A stretch of DNA of 19,116 nucleotides from JBAYJY01 sp041664945 (GTDB lineage Bacteria; UBP15; UBA6099), in the NCBI GenBank assembly GCA_041664945.1, contig JBAYJY010000084.1, forward strand, positions 1 through 19,116, given 5' to 3'. Each line of letters opens with the position of its first letter. Within the stretch, counting starts at the first letter, position 1. Shown here in pieces: positions 1-6,759 of the stretch. A program made the position numbers and the translations under genes. The notes beneath the pieces were generated by a model that ran no database searches, had not been told where the DNA came from, and saw nothing but the letters and a program-made list of their open reading frames with translations.

Positions 1-25
1 GACGATAAATGGAAATCGCTTCCAT

Positions 26-598
26 TTATACCATCTTCTTGCCAACTCGTTCTGGAGGGATTTTGATTGAACACAAATGATTCAACATTATAAAATTGGG
101 GCAAGGTCTGATATCCGCCTTAATAATATCCCTCATTGATAGCGAATTGGCGGCATAAGGATACACGCGCTCTTTATTCTTTTTCACCTTTATCCATAAC
201 AATCTTTCCTTAGTCAACACTATCAGATGAAATCCGGTGAAAAACATTTCTATCAATGTCTCACCTAATATCATTTCACCGGGCTTAATAAGATTTTCAA
301 CGTAAGAAGAGAGTTGCGGTGCAAAATCATGTAATTTCTTTTCCTTCCATTTTTCACTTTTAAAAGAAGCATATTCCAACAATAAACTAACGAGAGCCAA
401 TGCTATACCGCCACATATTGCTATTAATACATCTAAATGTTCGATTTTTCTGTGCTTTGTTAAAACAGCTAATAAAGCCATAGAAATAAACAAAGCGCTA
501 CTTATTAATGCAACAGTAATATATGTTTTCCAAGATATTACGAATCTTGCATTTTCTCCACTTTGCTGTTTATCACTTTTGATATCAGATATTTCCAA
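26..598 (-). CDS. Small membrane protein with two N-terminal TM helices and a PH-like C-terminal region
   Basis: A 190-residue protein of unknown role. Two hydrophobic helices are visible at about residues 25-47 and 55-77, separated by a short basic loop, so the protein should sit in the inner membrane. The C-terminal half (about 100-165), with the run 'PGEMILGETLIEMF' and then 'LIVLTKERLLWIK', resembles bacterial PH-like (bPH) domains in which a 'T-x-x-R-L' strand is typical; this is a family impression, not a firm match. The start is TTG, preceded by AGTAGG five bases upstream. The gene is far more A+T-rich than the genes from 2436 onward (one 60-base stretch at 421-480 is 17/60 G+C), which suggests recent acquisition. 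Another small frame on the same strand ends six bases upstream. Confidence 0.6.
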   Translation of the reverse strand: MEISDIKSDKQQSGENARFVISWKTYITVALISSALFISMALLAVLTKHRKIEHLDVLIAICGGIALALVSLLLEYASFKSEKWKEKKLHDFAPQLSSYVENLIKPGEMILGETLIEMFFTGFHLIVLTKERLLWIKVKKNKERVYPYAANSLSMRDIIKADIRPCPNFIMLNHLCSIKIPPERVGKKMV

Positions 599-604
599 TT
601 GAAC

Positions 605-808
605 CTACTGATTCGTTTGTTCTATTTTCAATTCTACCACATTCGACCCTCTGTCAACAACTGTCCTCCGATTCGCAATTTCAATTTTATAATATTTCCT
701 GATTAACGTTGATTTACAGATAGTTGTTTTTCTGCCTTTAACAGCTAGCATATCGGGTGCCATGCACAAAGCTATTTCCTTTGTGCATGTGCCGGGGTTT
801 TCGTTCAC
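605..808 (-). CDS. Doubtful 67-aa ORF overlapping a REP-like element
   Basis: This frame starts with GTG behind an AAGAGGGGG Shine-Dalgarno-like run and ends six bases before the downstream membrane-protein start, so it is placed like the first gene of a two-gene unit. Residues 7-17 are encoded by the palindromic repeat at 755-789, which argues that the N-terminus is repeat DNA read by chance. The remainder is basic and has no recognisable motif. It could be a real small protein, a gene remnant or noise. No function can be assigned. Confidence 0.25.
   Translation of the reverse strand: MNENPGTCTKEIALCMAPDMLAVKGRKTTICKSTLIRKYYKIEIANRRTVVDRGSNVVELKIEQTNQ
755..789 (+). repeat. REP-like palindromic element, copy 1
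   Basis: The element carries arms CATGCACAAAG and CTTTGTGCATG around a 7-base loop, a perfect 11-bp stem, preceded by GGGTGC. The whole 35 bases occur again as an exact reverse complement at 876-910. The pair resembles BIME-type (paired, oppositely oriented) REP elements. No REP-associated transposase gene is visible in the window. Confidence 0.8.
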
Positions 809-875
809 AAACCCCCTCTTTTCTTGCTAAGGACAACAGCTTGCAAAGAAGAAATCCAACTGCGCGTTGTCTCTT

Positions 876-910
876 CATGCACAAAGGAAATAGCTTTGTG
901 CATGGCACCC
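876..910 (-). repeat. REP-like palindromic element, copy 2 (inverted)
   Basis: This is an exact 35-base reverse complement of 755-789, separated from it by 86 bases. Each copy can fold into its own 11-bp hairpin, or the two can pair with each other in one 35-bp stem. Sequence outside the 35 bases does not match, so the repeat unit boundary is sharp. Confidence 0.8.
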
Positions 911-991
911 ATCAGTAATCATATTTCAAAGATTAAAGGATTCGCTCCGGCAATCAACTGAGTTTCAGGCATAATCAGGAAAGTATTTGAT

Positions 992-1020
992 TGAGATTCC
1001 CCGCTTCGCTCGGAATGACA
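992..1020 (+). repeat. Short dispersed repeat of the 'CTTCGCTCGGAATGAC' type
   Basis: The bases CCCCGCTTCGCTCGGAATGA match a kind of short intergenic repeat that I recognise from many environmental bacterial genomes. A related motif with CTTCGCGCCTCGCAATGACG occurs at 2153-2186. Family membership rests on recognition of the motif, not on a search. Confidence 0.45.
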
Positions 1021-1289
1021 AGCAGGTGAAGGAGCGATTAGCAAGGTGAAGGAGTGATCAGATTGTTTTTACCCGCATTTTTCAACAGGTTGCAAGTCTC
1101 GACTCGCCTCTTCCTGACTGTGTCTTCTCAATTTATGTCGTGTAAACGGATGAAGCTTGTTATTTCGGCGCTGTTTTGAACAGGCTTAATCAGCCGCTTG
1201 TGACTTTTCGGCGCTTATTTATACTTACAGCAGATTGTTTAACAGCAACTACGATTGAATGACGCGAAGGCAAAAGGGATCGGAACGAC

Positions 1290-1802
1290 GTGAGATACAA
1301 AGCGACACATGCGCTGAAAGGCACGCTGGATGAGGTTCTTGAGATTGTGATGGACCGCTCGCGTGACCCGGAAGTCTACACGAATATTACAAGCAACCGC
1401 CGCACCCGGTGGGAGGAATGCGGGGATAAAATCCATTGCGAATATTTAGTGTGCGGCAACGGCGACATCCCGAAACCGCTTCGGTTAATTGCCGCGCCCC
1501 ACATGTTTACATGGCGCGAGACGGGTCACTGGGACATGCCCGGCCACGCATATCACTATCGCTTAAAACCGTTTTATTTCGCGAACATCTTTAAAGCATG
1601 GGGCATTATCAGGTTTAGCGAGAACGGCCCGGAGAGCGTGATCCGCGAACTGGAGGGCGAGGTGCGAATAGAACTGCCTCTGGTCGGACCGCTGGCTTCC
1701 CGCACAATTGTCGGATATATGCTCGGGAACTACGAAAAAGAAGCGCATGAGTTTGACAAGTATCTGATGCGGCTGAGAGAAACCCGTAAAAGCTGCGATT
1801 AA
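1290..1802 (+). CDS. SRPBCC/START-like protein, DUF2505-type
   Basis: A 170-residue soluble protein with no signal peptide or TM segment. It begins 'MRYKATHALKGTLDEVLEIV' and ends with a long predicted helix that follows 'GEVRIELPLVGPLASRTIVGY'. This layout, with an N-terminal strand, a helix, an antiparallel sheet and a C-terminal helix, fits the START-like helix-grip fold. The 'PLVG' run and final helix resemble DUF2505 proteins, which are thought to bind small hydrophobic ligands; the ligand here is unknown. The start is GTG at 1290, with AAAGGG about 11 bases upstream; no better in-frame start is seen. The gene stands alone, with repeat-rich DNA on both sides, and gives no clue to a pathway. 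Confidence 0.65.
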   Translation: MRYKATHALKGTLDEVLEIVMDRSRDPEVYTNITSNRRTRWEECGDKIHCEYLVCGNGDIPKPLRLIAAPHMFTWRETGHWDMPGHAYHYRLKPFYFANIFKAWGIIRFSENGPESVIRELEGEVRIELPLVGPLASRTIVGYMLGNYEKEAHEFDKYLMRLRETRKSCD

Positions 1803-1990
1803 ATTCTCATTACCGAAATCATTTGAAAAACAACGGCGAGCCGCCGTGTGGGCGGGTTTGGGTTGATGCATGGAACATGTAATCAAATTTACTGTTGAAT
1901 AGATATAAGGAATTTTGAAAATATTTTTGGACAGTGAGGATGCCATGAAAACAACAGGGTTGTGGGTGGCGCCCGGACAGATAGCATATT

Positions 1991-2034
1991 GAAATATCGA
2001 ATACCGAACAATGAACCGCGGAATATCGAAGTGA
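1991..2034 (+). repeat. Dispersed repeat, 'GAATATCGAA' family, copy 1
   Basis: The run from GAAATATCGAATACCGAACA through ATGAACCGCGGAATATCGAA is matched at 2254-2294 with a few substitutions. Translated fragments such as 'YRIPNNEPRNIEV' are a familiar false-ORF product of this repeat type in environmental genomes. Just after it, 2056-2085 carries related 'GGATATTCGATG' motifs in the opposite sense. Confidence 0.6.
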
Positions 2035-2152
2035 ATCAAAAACTTTATTATTCTGAATTCGACGCTGGATATTCGATGTTTTATTTGATTTCAGCGCGAA
2101 AACCTTGGAATTCGGTTATCAATCGCTGCATTAGCTCGAAAATAGAGTTCGG

Positions 2153-2186
2153 GATTGCTTCGTTGCTTCGCGCCTCGCAATGACGC
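2153..2186 (+). repeat. Dispersed repeat of the 'CTTCG...CTCGCAATGACG' type
   Basis: The motif starts GGGATTGCTTCGTTGCTTCG and ends CTCGCAATGACG. It matches a widely seen short intergenic repeat type and is related in pattern to the motif at 992-1020. No coding role is apparent. Confidence 0.5.
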
Positions 2187-2253
2187 GCTTCTACAAAAGC
2201 GACATCGTGATGTCGCAGTCCAAATTTTATGATCAACCCATTGGCTGTTTATT

Positions 2254-2294
2254 CGAATATCGAATATCGAACAAGGAACCCCGGAATATCGAAG
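2254..2294 (+). repeat. Dispersed repeat, 'GAATATCGAA' family, copy 2
   Basis: Second copy of the repeat at 1991-2034, in the same orientation about 260 bases away: CGAATATCGAATATCGAACA, then AGGAACCCCGGAATATCGAA. The short tandem GAATATCGAATATCGAA inside it suggests growth by slippage. Confidence 0.6.
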
Positions 2295-2435
2295 GCCACG
2301 TAATCCTGACTCGAAATCTCATAAATTAACAAATTCACAAGCTATAATGCGGTAAAAAATTTGCATTGCGCTATTCCCAACGGTATACAGAGTAATATAA
2401 TACTATTTTAATAAACTGAAATTTGGCGGTTAATT

Positions 2436-3506
2436 ATGGGAAAAACCGAAGCAAAGAAGTCTGGCGTAGCGGGTTTCATGAAGATATTTCAGTCGCAGCA
2501 GGCTGGATTACTGTTCATTATAATCGCGCTGGGCGCCATTCTGACGTATTTCGCGCGCTACACCGACCCGGCCACCGGGCAGGTGATGAACAAGTTTTTC
2601 AATGCGAACACTCTGATTCAGACGATGACTGACGCGTCGTTTTTCGCCATCATGGCGGTCGGAGCGACGGCGGTAATCATCTCGTGCGGCATCGACCTGT
2701 CGGTCGGCTCGGTTTACGCGCTGTCCGGCGTTGCGATGGCGATGACGCTTAGGAGCATTGGACCGGCGATGGATACGACGGGCGGCGTTTTTCTGGCGAT
2801 GGCGATCTGCCTCGGAATCGGAATAGTCGCCGGCCTGATAAACGGAACGCTTGTCGTCAGCTTCAAAGTCCATCCGTTCATAATCACGCTCGGCTCGATG
2901 ATGATTCTGCGGGGCGTGGCTTTCAGGTTGAGCAAGGCGGAAAGCATCCTCGTGCCGGATGCGTTGACCGGCGCCGTGAAGGCGCATCTCGGATTGGGGA
3001 ACACGCTTAGCCCGCTTCCGATGATAGTGATGCTGGTCGTGATGGTGTGCGGCGAGATATATCTGACGCGAACGGTGGCGGGACGCCATATTTTCGCGGT
3101 GGGCGGCAACGAGGAAGCGAGCCATTACGCCGGGCTTCGGTTGAACCGGATTAAGGTCGGCATCTACGCGATGGCGGGCCTGTGCGCAGGAATCGCGGCG
3201 TTCACCGGCACGTCGTTCTACGGGGCGGCGTCTTGCGCTGACGCGACGGGCTACGAGTTGTACGTCATAGCGTCGGCGGTAGTTGGCGGAGCGAGCCTGA
3301 CAGGCGGCAAGGGCAGCGCGGTGAGCGCGGTGCTTGGCGCAATCATCATAACGCTGATCCGGCAGTCGATCCGGACGCTGAATTTCAATCAGGACAACGA
3401 GATGATAATAATCGGAGCCGCGATAATTATTGCGGTTGTGATAGACCAAACCAGCGCGCGGAAAGCCGCGAAGCGTCTCGCCCAGAGAGGGCCTGAAGCA
3501 AAATAA
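2436..3506 (+). CDS. Sugar ABC transporter permease (RbsC/MglC type, BPD_transp_2)
   Basis: A 356-residue inner-membrane protein with many hydrophobic helices across residues ~25-345. It forms the channel of a monosaccharide importer (carbohydrate uptake type 2). The family motif 'GIDLSVGS' lies at about residues 87-94, followed by the usual Gly/Ala-rich helices; 'AVGGNEEASHYAGL' matches the conserved cytoplasmic loop (usual form G-G-N-x-x-A-A-x-x-x-G-I), and 'VVGGASLTGGKGS' matches the conserved late motif. Length fits the family, with a longer N-terminal tail and a periplasmic segment around 'TDPATGQVMNKFF'. It is the first gene of an importer set with the binding protein (35 bases downstream) and ATPase. 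The substrate is not determinable from sequence; ribose-, xylose- and galactose-type systems are all possible. Confidence 0.93.
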   Translation: MGKTEAKKSGVAGFMKIFQSQQAGLLFIIIALGAILTYFARYTDPATGQVMNKFFNANTLIQTMTDASFFAIMAVGATAVIISCGIDLSVGSVYALSGVAMAMTLRSIGPAMDTTGGVFLAMAICLGIGIVAGLINGTLVVSFKVHPFIITLGSMMILRGVAFRLSKAESILVPDALTGAVKAHLGLGNTLSPLPMIVMLVVMVCGEIYLTRTVAGRHIFAVGGNEEASHYAGLRLNRIKVGIYAMAGLCAGIAAFTGTSFYGAASCADATGYELYVIASAVVGGASLTGGKGSAVSAVLGAIIITLIRQSIRTLNFNQDNEMIIIGAAIIIAVVIDQTSARKAAKRLAQRGPEAK

Positions 3507-3547
3507 ATACCGGAGCTCAGGTTCCGGCATCAAAGGAGGAAATGGGA

Positions 3548-4588
3548 ATGAAGTTTTTGAAAGTCATGTTGGTGGCATTCTGTGTAGCTCTGACAGGCAT
3601 GGCGATCGGCTGCAGCAAGAAGAAAGCCGAAGCGCCGGCAGGCGAAGCGCCCGCAGCAAAGAAGCTCACGGCGATCAAGATCGGAATGGTCGCGAAAAGC
3701 TCGACGAATCCGGTGTTTTTATCCGCCCGGACAGGCGCGGAAGCCGCAGCGAAGGATCTCTCGAAGTCGCTCGGAATTCCGATCACGATCGACTGGCGCA
3801 CGCCCCCGACCGAAGACGGTCAGGAACAGGCCCGCCGCATCACTCAGGCTGTTAACGAAGGCGACAACGCCATTCTTGTTTCCTGCTCGGATGCAGGCAA
3901 ATTAACCGGCGCGATCAACGACGCCGTCGACCGCGGAGTGCCGGTCATGACGTTCGACAGCGACGCCCCGAAATCCAAACGCTTCGCTTTCTACGGCGTT
4001 GACGATATGAAAACCGGCGCGAACGTGATGGACGAACTCGCGAAGATCATGGGCGGAAAAGGCAATGTGGCGATCCTCGCCGGCAACCAGAACGCCCCGA
4101 ACCTGCGCAATCGCGCAAACGGCGTGATAGAAGCCGCGAAGAAGTATCCCGGAATCAAGATCGTCGGCACCTTCTATCACATCGAAACCCCGCAGGACGC
4201 CGCCGCGGAAGTTACCCGCGTGAACAACGCCAACCCGGAAATCACCGGTTGGGCGATGATCGGCGGCTGGCCGCTTTTCACCAAGACGCTCCTCACCGAG
4301 ATCGACCCTGCGAAGATAAAGATCGTCGCGGTTGACGCTCTGCCCGCGCAGCTTCCCTACGTGGACAAGGGAATCGCGCCCGTGCTTCTCGCGCAGCCCA
4401 CATACAAATGGGGCTATGTCTCCGTCGAGAAGATCATCGACAAGATTTATCTGAACAAGGAAGTTCCGGTCATCAACCCGATGGAACTCGTTCGCGTTTC
4501 CAAGGATAACCTTGGCGACTGGGCGAAGCAGCTCAAGGACTGGGGCTTCGCGGATGTTCCGGACGAATATCTGAAGATGGCGAAATAA
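3548..4588 (+). CDS. Sugar-binding lipoprotein (Peripla_BP_4 / RbsB-like)
   Basis: Periplasmic sugar-binding component of the importer. A frame-consistent ATG exists at 3542, but the strong AGGAGG at 3534-3539 would be only two bases from it; ATG 3548 has an ideal 8-base gap, so I start there (346 aa). Residues 1-22 are a lipoprotein signal ending in the lipobox 'GMAIGC', with Cys22 lipidated, followed by a Lys/Glu/Ala/Pro-rich tether. The body has the two-lobed type I periplasmic-binding fold: 'IKIGMVAKSSTNPVF' opens lobe 1, 'DGQEQARRITQAVNEG' is the usual helix, 'VPVMTFDSDAP' is the conserved hinge-proximal strand, and 'KWGYVSVEKIIDKIY' the C-terminal helix. A small hairpin (CCGGA/TCCGG) sits just upstream of its RBS, and a strong terminator follows the stop codon. 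Confidence 0.93.
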   Translation: MKFLKVMLVAFCVALTGMAIGCSKKKAEAPAGEAPAAKKLTAIKIGMVAKSSTNPVFLSARTGAEAAAKDLSKSLGIPITIDWRTPPTEDGQEQARRITQAVNEGDNAILVSCSDAGKLTGAINDAVDRGVPVMTFDSDAPKSKRFAFYGVDDMKTGANVMDELAKIMGGKGNVAILAGNQNAPNLRNRANGVIEAAKKYPGIKIVGTFYHIETPQDAAAEVTRVNNANPEITGWAMIGGWPLFTKTLLTEIDPAKIKIVAVDALPAQLPYVDKGIAPVLLAQPTYKWGYVSVEKIIDKIYLNKEVPVINPMELVRVSKDNLGDWAKQLKDWGFADVPDEYLKMAK

Positions 4589-4602
4589 CAGGTGATTGTT
4601 TG

Positions 4603-4643
4603 CGGGAGCGCGGCGCCGCCGCGCTCCCGTTGTTTTATTTTTT
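4603..4643 (+). terminator. Intrinsic terminator inside the sugar-transport operon
   Basis: A perfect 12-bp G+C-rich stem (4603-4614 with 4618-4629) with a 3-base loop is followed by TTGTTTTATTTTTT. It lies 14 bases after the binding-protein stop and 60 bases before the ATPase start, so it should cut most read-through into the ATPase gene. Leaky termination here would give far more binding protein than ATPase, a ratio these importers commonly need. Confidence 0.88.
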
Positions 4644-4702
4644 AATGCGTAAACATCGGGTTTCAACCCGGCGCTCAGCAAGCAAGGACGGCAGGGTTTA
4701 CA

Positions 4703-6211
4703 ATGGAGCAAAAACAGCCGATCGTTCGATTTGAGGGGATCACCAAAAAATTCCCCGGCATTGTCGCGTTAAGCGATGTCAGCGTCCCGATATATCCGGG
4801 CACGTGCCACGGCCTCGTGGGCGAAAACGGAGCCGGCAAAAGCACGCTCGGCAAAGTGCTCGCCGGCATCCACGCCTATGACGGCGGCAAGCTCTATGTC
4901 GACGAAAAACCCGTCCGGTTCGGCAGTCCGACTGATGCGCTGAGGCATGGCATCGGCATCGTGCATCAGGAACTCGCTTTCTGCGAGAATATGACGATCG
5001 CCGAAAACCTCTGTCTCGAAAAACTGCCTTCGAAGGGCATTTTTGTGTCGCGCCCGAAGATGTACGCTCAGGCGGAAAAGCTTCTTGAGTCAATCGACGC
5101 GAAACTGGATGTAAAGCGGACAATCGGCGAGTTGACGATCAGCCAGCAGCAGATGGTGCAGATCGCGGCGGCTGTCGGGCGCGGGGCGCGCGTCATTATT
5201 TTCGACGAACCCACAAGCAGCCTTTCGCAGCACGAAGCGGAACTCCTTTTCTGCCTGATTGAGAGACTGAAAGCGCAGGGCGTGACCTCGATCTATGTTT
5301 CGCACAGGCTGCCGGAGATTTTCCGGCTTTGCGACACTATCACCGTCCTTCGCGACGGAAAACACGCGGGAACGAGACAGGCTTCCGACCTGAACGAAAA
5401 TTCGATGGTCGAACTGATGATCGGAAGGAAGCTGGAAGAATATTTCCCGGCGCATCTGAAGGCGGAAGTCGGCGAGGAACTGCTGCGGGTCGAGAATTTT
5501 TCGAGTCCGCGAAAGTTCAAGGACATATCGTTCACGCTGCATGCCGGAGAGGTGCTGGGGCTCGCCGGGCTTGTCGGCGCCGGGCGCACTGAAGTGGCCG
5601 AGGCGCTGTTCGGCCTCGATCCGCTCGCAACGGGCGACGTGTATATTCGCGGCAAAAAGATTAAAGCGGCGAACCCGGCGGAAGCGGTCAAGCTCGGGCT
5701 CGGCCTCGTTCCGGAGGACCGCAAGCGGCACGGGCTTGTGCTGTCCATGAGTTGCCGGGCGAACCTGACGCTGCCGATTTTGGAACGGCTCGCGCGGGCC
5801 GGCTGGGTAATGCAGAAGAAAGAGCAGGGCGTTGTCGACAACTATTTCAACCAGCTTAGCGTAAAGGCGCGCAGCATGGACTCGCTTGTCGCGTCGCTTT
5901 CAGGAGGCAACCAGCAGAAAGTCGTTCTGGCGAAATGGCTTGCCGCCGAGTGCAGCATTCTCATGCTGGACGAACCCACCCGCGGCGTGGATGTCGGCGC
6001 AAAGGCTGAAATCCACGGCCTGATCGACCGGCTGGCAAAACAGGGCGCCGGCGTTCTTCTCATCTCCAGCGAACTGCCGGAGGTCATCAACCTTTCAACC
6101 AGGATTCTCGTTTTGAGATATGGCCGCATCACCGGCGAACTCTCCCGCGAAAAGGCAAATCAGGAGTCCGTTATGCGCCTCATGGCCGGAATTGCCGACG
6201 GAACCTGCTGA
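4703..6211 (+). CDS. Sugar ABC transporter ATPase, duplicated domains (RbsA/MglA/XylG type)
   Basis: A 502-residue cytoplasmic ATPase that drives the importer. It has two ATPase domains. In domain 1 the Walker A is GENGAGKST at residues 40-48, the signature is the family's altered 'LTISQQQ' at 144-150, and the Walker B is 'IIFDEPTS' with Asp168-Glu169. In domain 2 the Walker A is degenerate ('GLVGAGRTE', 289-297, Lys replaced by Arg), as is normal in this family, the signature is 'LSGGNQQK' (399-406), and the Walker B is 'LMLDEPTRGVD' with Asp423-Glu424. Length is normal for the family (~500 aa). The RBS is modest (AGGG about 6 bases before ATG). The gene comes last, behind an intrinsic terminator, whereas many related operons put the ATPase before the permease. 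No sugar kinase, isomerase or regulator gene lies next to it. Confidence 0.95.
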   Translation: MEQKQPIVRFEGITKKFPGIVALSDVSVPIYPGTCHGLVGENGAGKSTLGKVLAGIHAYDGGKLYVDEKPVRFGSPTDALRHGIGIVHQELAFCENMTIAENLCLEKLPSKGIFVSRPKMYAQAEKLLESIDAKLDVKRTIGELTISQQQMVQIAAAVGRGARVIIFDEPTSSLSQHEAELLFCLIERLKAQGVTSIYVSHRLPEIFRLCDTITVLRDGKHAGTRQASDLNENSMVELMIGRKLEEYFPAHLKAEVGEELLRVENFSSPRKFKDISFTLHAGEVLGLAGLVGAGRTEVAEALFGLDPLATGDVYIRGKKIKAANPAEAVKLGLGLVPEDRKRHGLVLSMSCRANLTLPILERLARAGWVMQKKEQGVVDNYFNQLSVKARSMDSLVASLSGGNQQKVVLAKWLAAECSILMLDEPTRGVDVGAKAEIHGLIDRLAKQGAGVLLISSELPEVINLSTRILVLRYGRITGELSREKANQESVMRLMAGIADGTC

Positions 6212-6549
6212 GTTACCGCTTTTCGAGAGCTTCACAAAATTATCCCAAGAAGAACGCAAACCGACATTATCGCACAAATTCACGCATGCCGCAGCCGCAA
6301 TGTGTAGAAGCGGCCCCGCTAATATTTGTTTTCTGTCATTTTGTATAAAACCGGCCCATTCAGACAAGCCTTTGTTGATTCCACCGGAGAAGAGCTTGGA
6401 GTATAAGTGTAATGTTGTAGTAATGGTAAACATGCCCTGGGGCAGTAATCATCAAAGCATGAATTGGAGAAGACAAGGCGCGACAAGATATTATCTAAGC
6501 AGTTAAAGGATTATTTAAGCGGGCTAAAAAATATTATTTAAAAAGGCGC
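6212..6549. other. Intergenic region, nothing definite
   Basis: A 338-base gap between the ATPase gene and the flagellin promoter. No convincing intrinsic terminator, RNA or gene is seen. The frames that cross it overlap the ATPase gene end or lack plausible starts. One frame ending at 6541 encodes a charged 30-residue string ('ELEKTRRDKILSKQLKDYL') with no start codon backed by an RBS; it may be a gene remnant. Confidence 0.45.
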
Positions 6550-6577
6550 TTGACACAAAACCGCATATAATTAAAAT
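6550..6577 (+). promoter_or_regulatory. Sigma70-like promoter for flagellin
   Basis: A perfect -35 box TTGACA (6550-6555) is separated by 16 bases from TAAAAT (6572-6577). A TATAAT also lies closer (6566-6571), but its 10-base spacing is too short. Start of transcription near 6584 would give a leader of about 175 bases. A sigma28 or sigma54 consensus, more usual for flagellin, was not recognised. Confidence 0.45.
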
Positions 6578-6681
6578 TGAAGATGGTATTAGTCCTTTTC
6601 TCGGGCGGACTTAGCCGGTCGGCCTGAGCGGCATGAAAAAATCAAACACATAAAAGTTCATATTTGCGTATTTTGTTTTTG

Positions 6682-6725
6682 TCTCGCGTTTTGCGTTGCT
6701 GTTATGCAACGAAGGGCAAACGAGA
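6682..6725 (+). promoter_or_regulatory. Hairpin in the flagellin mRNA leader
   Basis: An inner stem CGTTGC/GCAACG (6694-6699 with 6706-6711, 6-base loop) is topped on an outer stem TCTCG/CGAGA (6682-6686 with 6721-6725) extended by TTT/AAA. It ends about 22 bases before the GAAGG Shine-Dalgarno site. Such a structure could protect the mRNA or control translation; no known RNA family was recognised. Confidence 0.4.
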
Positions 6726-6759
6726 ACGAGAGAGAGAAACAAAAAGAGAAGGTCGAGAG

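Larger units (their letters stand above)
811..1289. other. Gene-free, repeat-bearing stretch
   Basis: Besides REP copy 2, this stretch holds a dispersed-repeat-like motif at about 992-1020 and two imperfect 19-base direct repeats at 1023-1041 and 1043-1061 (core AGGTGAAGGAG). No convincing coding frame is visible. From 1062 to 1289 I see nothing definite; a promoter for the gene at 1290 may lie here, but no consensus pair stands out. Confidence 0.6.
1803..2435. other. Intergenic region with dispersed repeats and a broken-looking short ORF
   Basis: This stretch holds two copies of a 'GAATATCGAA' repeat (1991-2034 and 2254-2294), a 'CGCAATGACG' repeat (2153-2186) and a small hairpin at 2199-2216 (GCGACAT, CGTG loop, ATGTCGC). 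A 15-codon frame starts at ATG 1945 behind GAGGA and stops at the edge of the first repeat, as a gene start cut by repeat insertion would. Upstream of the permease, TATAAT occurs at 2396-2401, and TTGCAT (2361-2366) lies 17 bases before TATACA (2384-2389); neither is a strong promoter call. Confidence 0.5.

Noticed and set aside
1023..1061. CRISPR-like or tandem repeat array
   Set aside because: Only two imperfect 19-base units with a one-base gap; no spacers and no cas genes.
1962..2183. 73-aa plus-strand ORF
   Set aside because: Composed almost wholly of dispersed repeat DNA ('GAATATCGAA' and 'CGCAATGACG' motifs); a known kind of false gene.
2508..3533. 341-aa minus-strand ORF opposite the permease
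   Set aside because: Shadow of a clearly coding plus-strand gene; Arg/His-rich composition typical of antisense frames in G+C-rich genes.
3902..4711. 269-aa minus-strand ORF opposite the sugar-binding protein
   Set aside because: Shadow frame; no domain, and the opposite strand carries an unmistakable gene.
6095..6433. 112-aa minus-strand ORF and 128-aa plus-strand ORF (6120-6506) at the end of the ATPase gene
   Set aside because: Both overlap the ATPase 3' end in other frames and lack convincing start signals or family features.
6449..6541. 30-codon charged frame before the flagellin promoter
   Set aside because: Protein-like composition but no start codon with an RBS; at most a gene remnant.
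6550..6571. TTGACA-N10-TATAAT as a promoter, and a similar TTGACA-N8-TATAAT on the minus strand at 11423-11442
   Set aside because: Spacing is too short for sigma70; probably chance in A+T-rich DNA.
6677..6730. Second cyclic-di-GMP riboswitch in the flagellin leader
   Set aside because: Only a GGGCAAAC word is shared; the GACGCAAAGCC and CCTAA elements and the tetraloop stem are absent.
6664..6759. TTG-initiated extension of flagellin
   Set aside because: Encodes an Arg/Glu-rich stretch unlike any flagellin N-terminus and overlaps the leader hairpin; ATG 6760 has a proper RBS.
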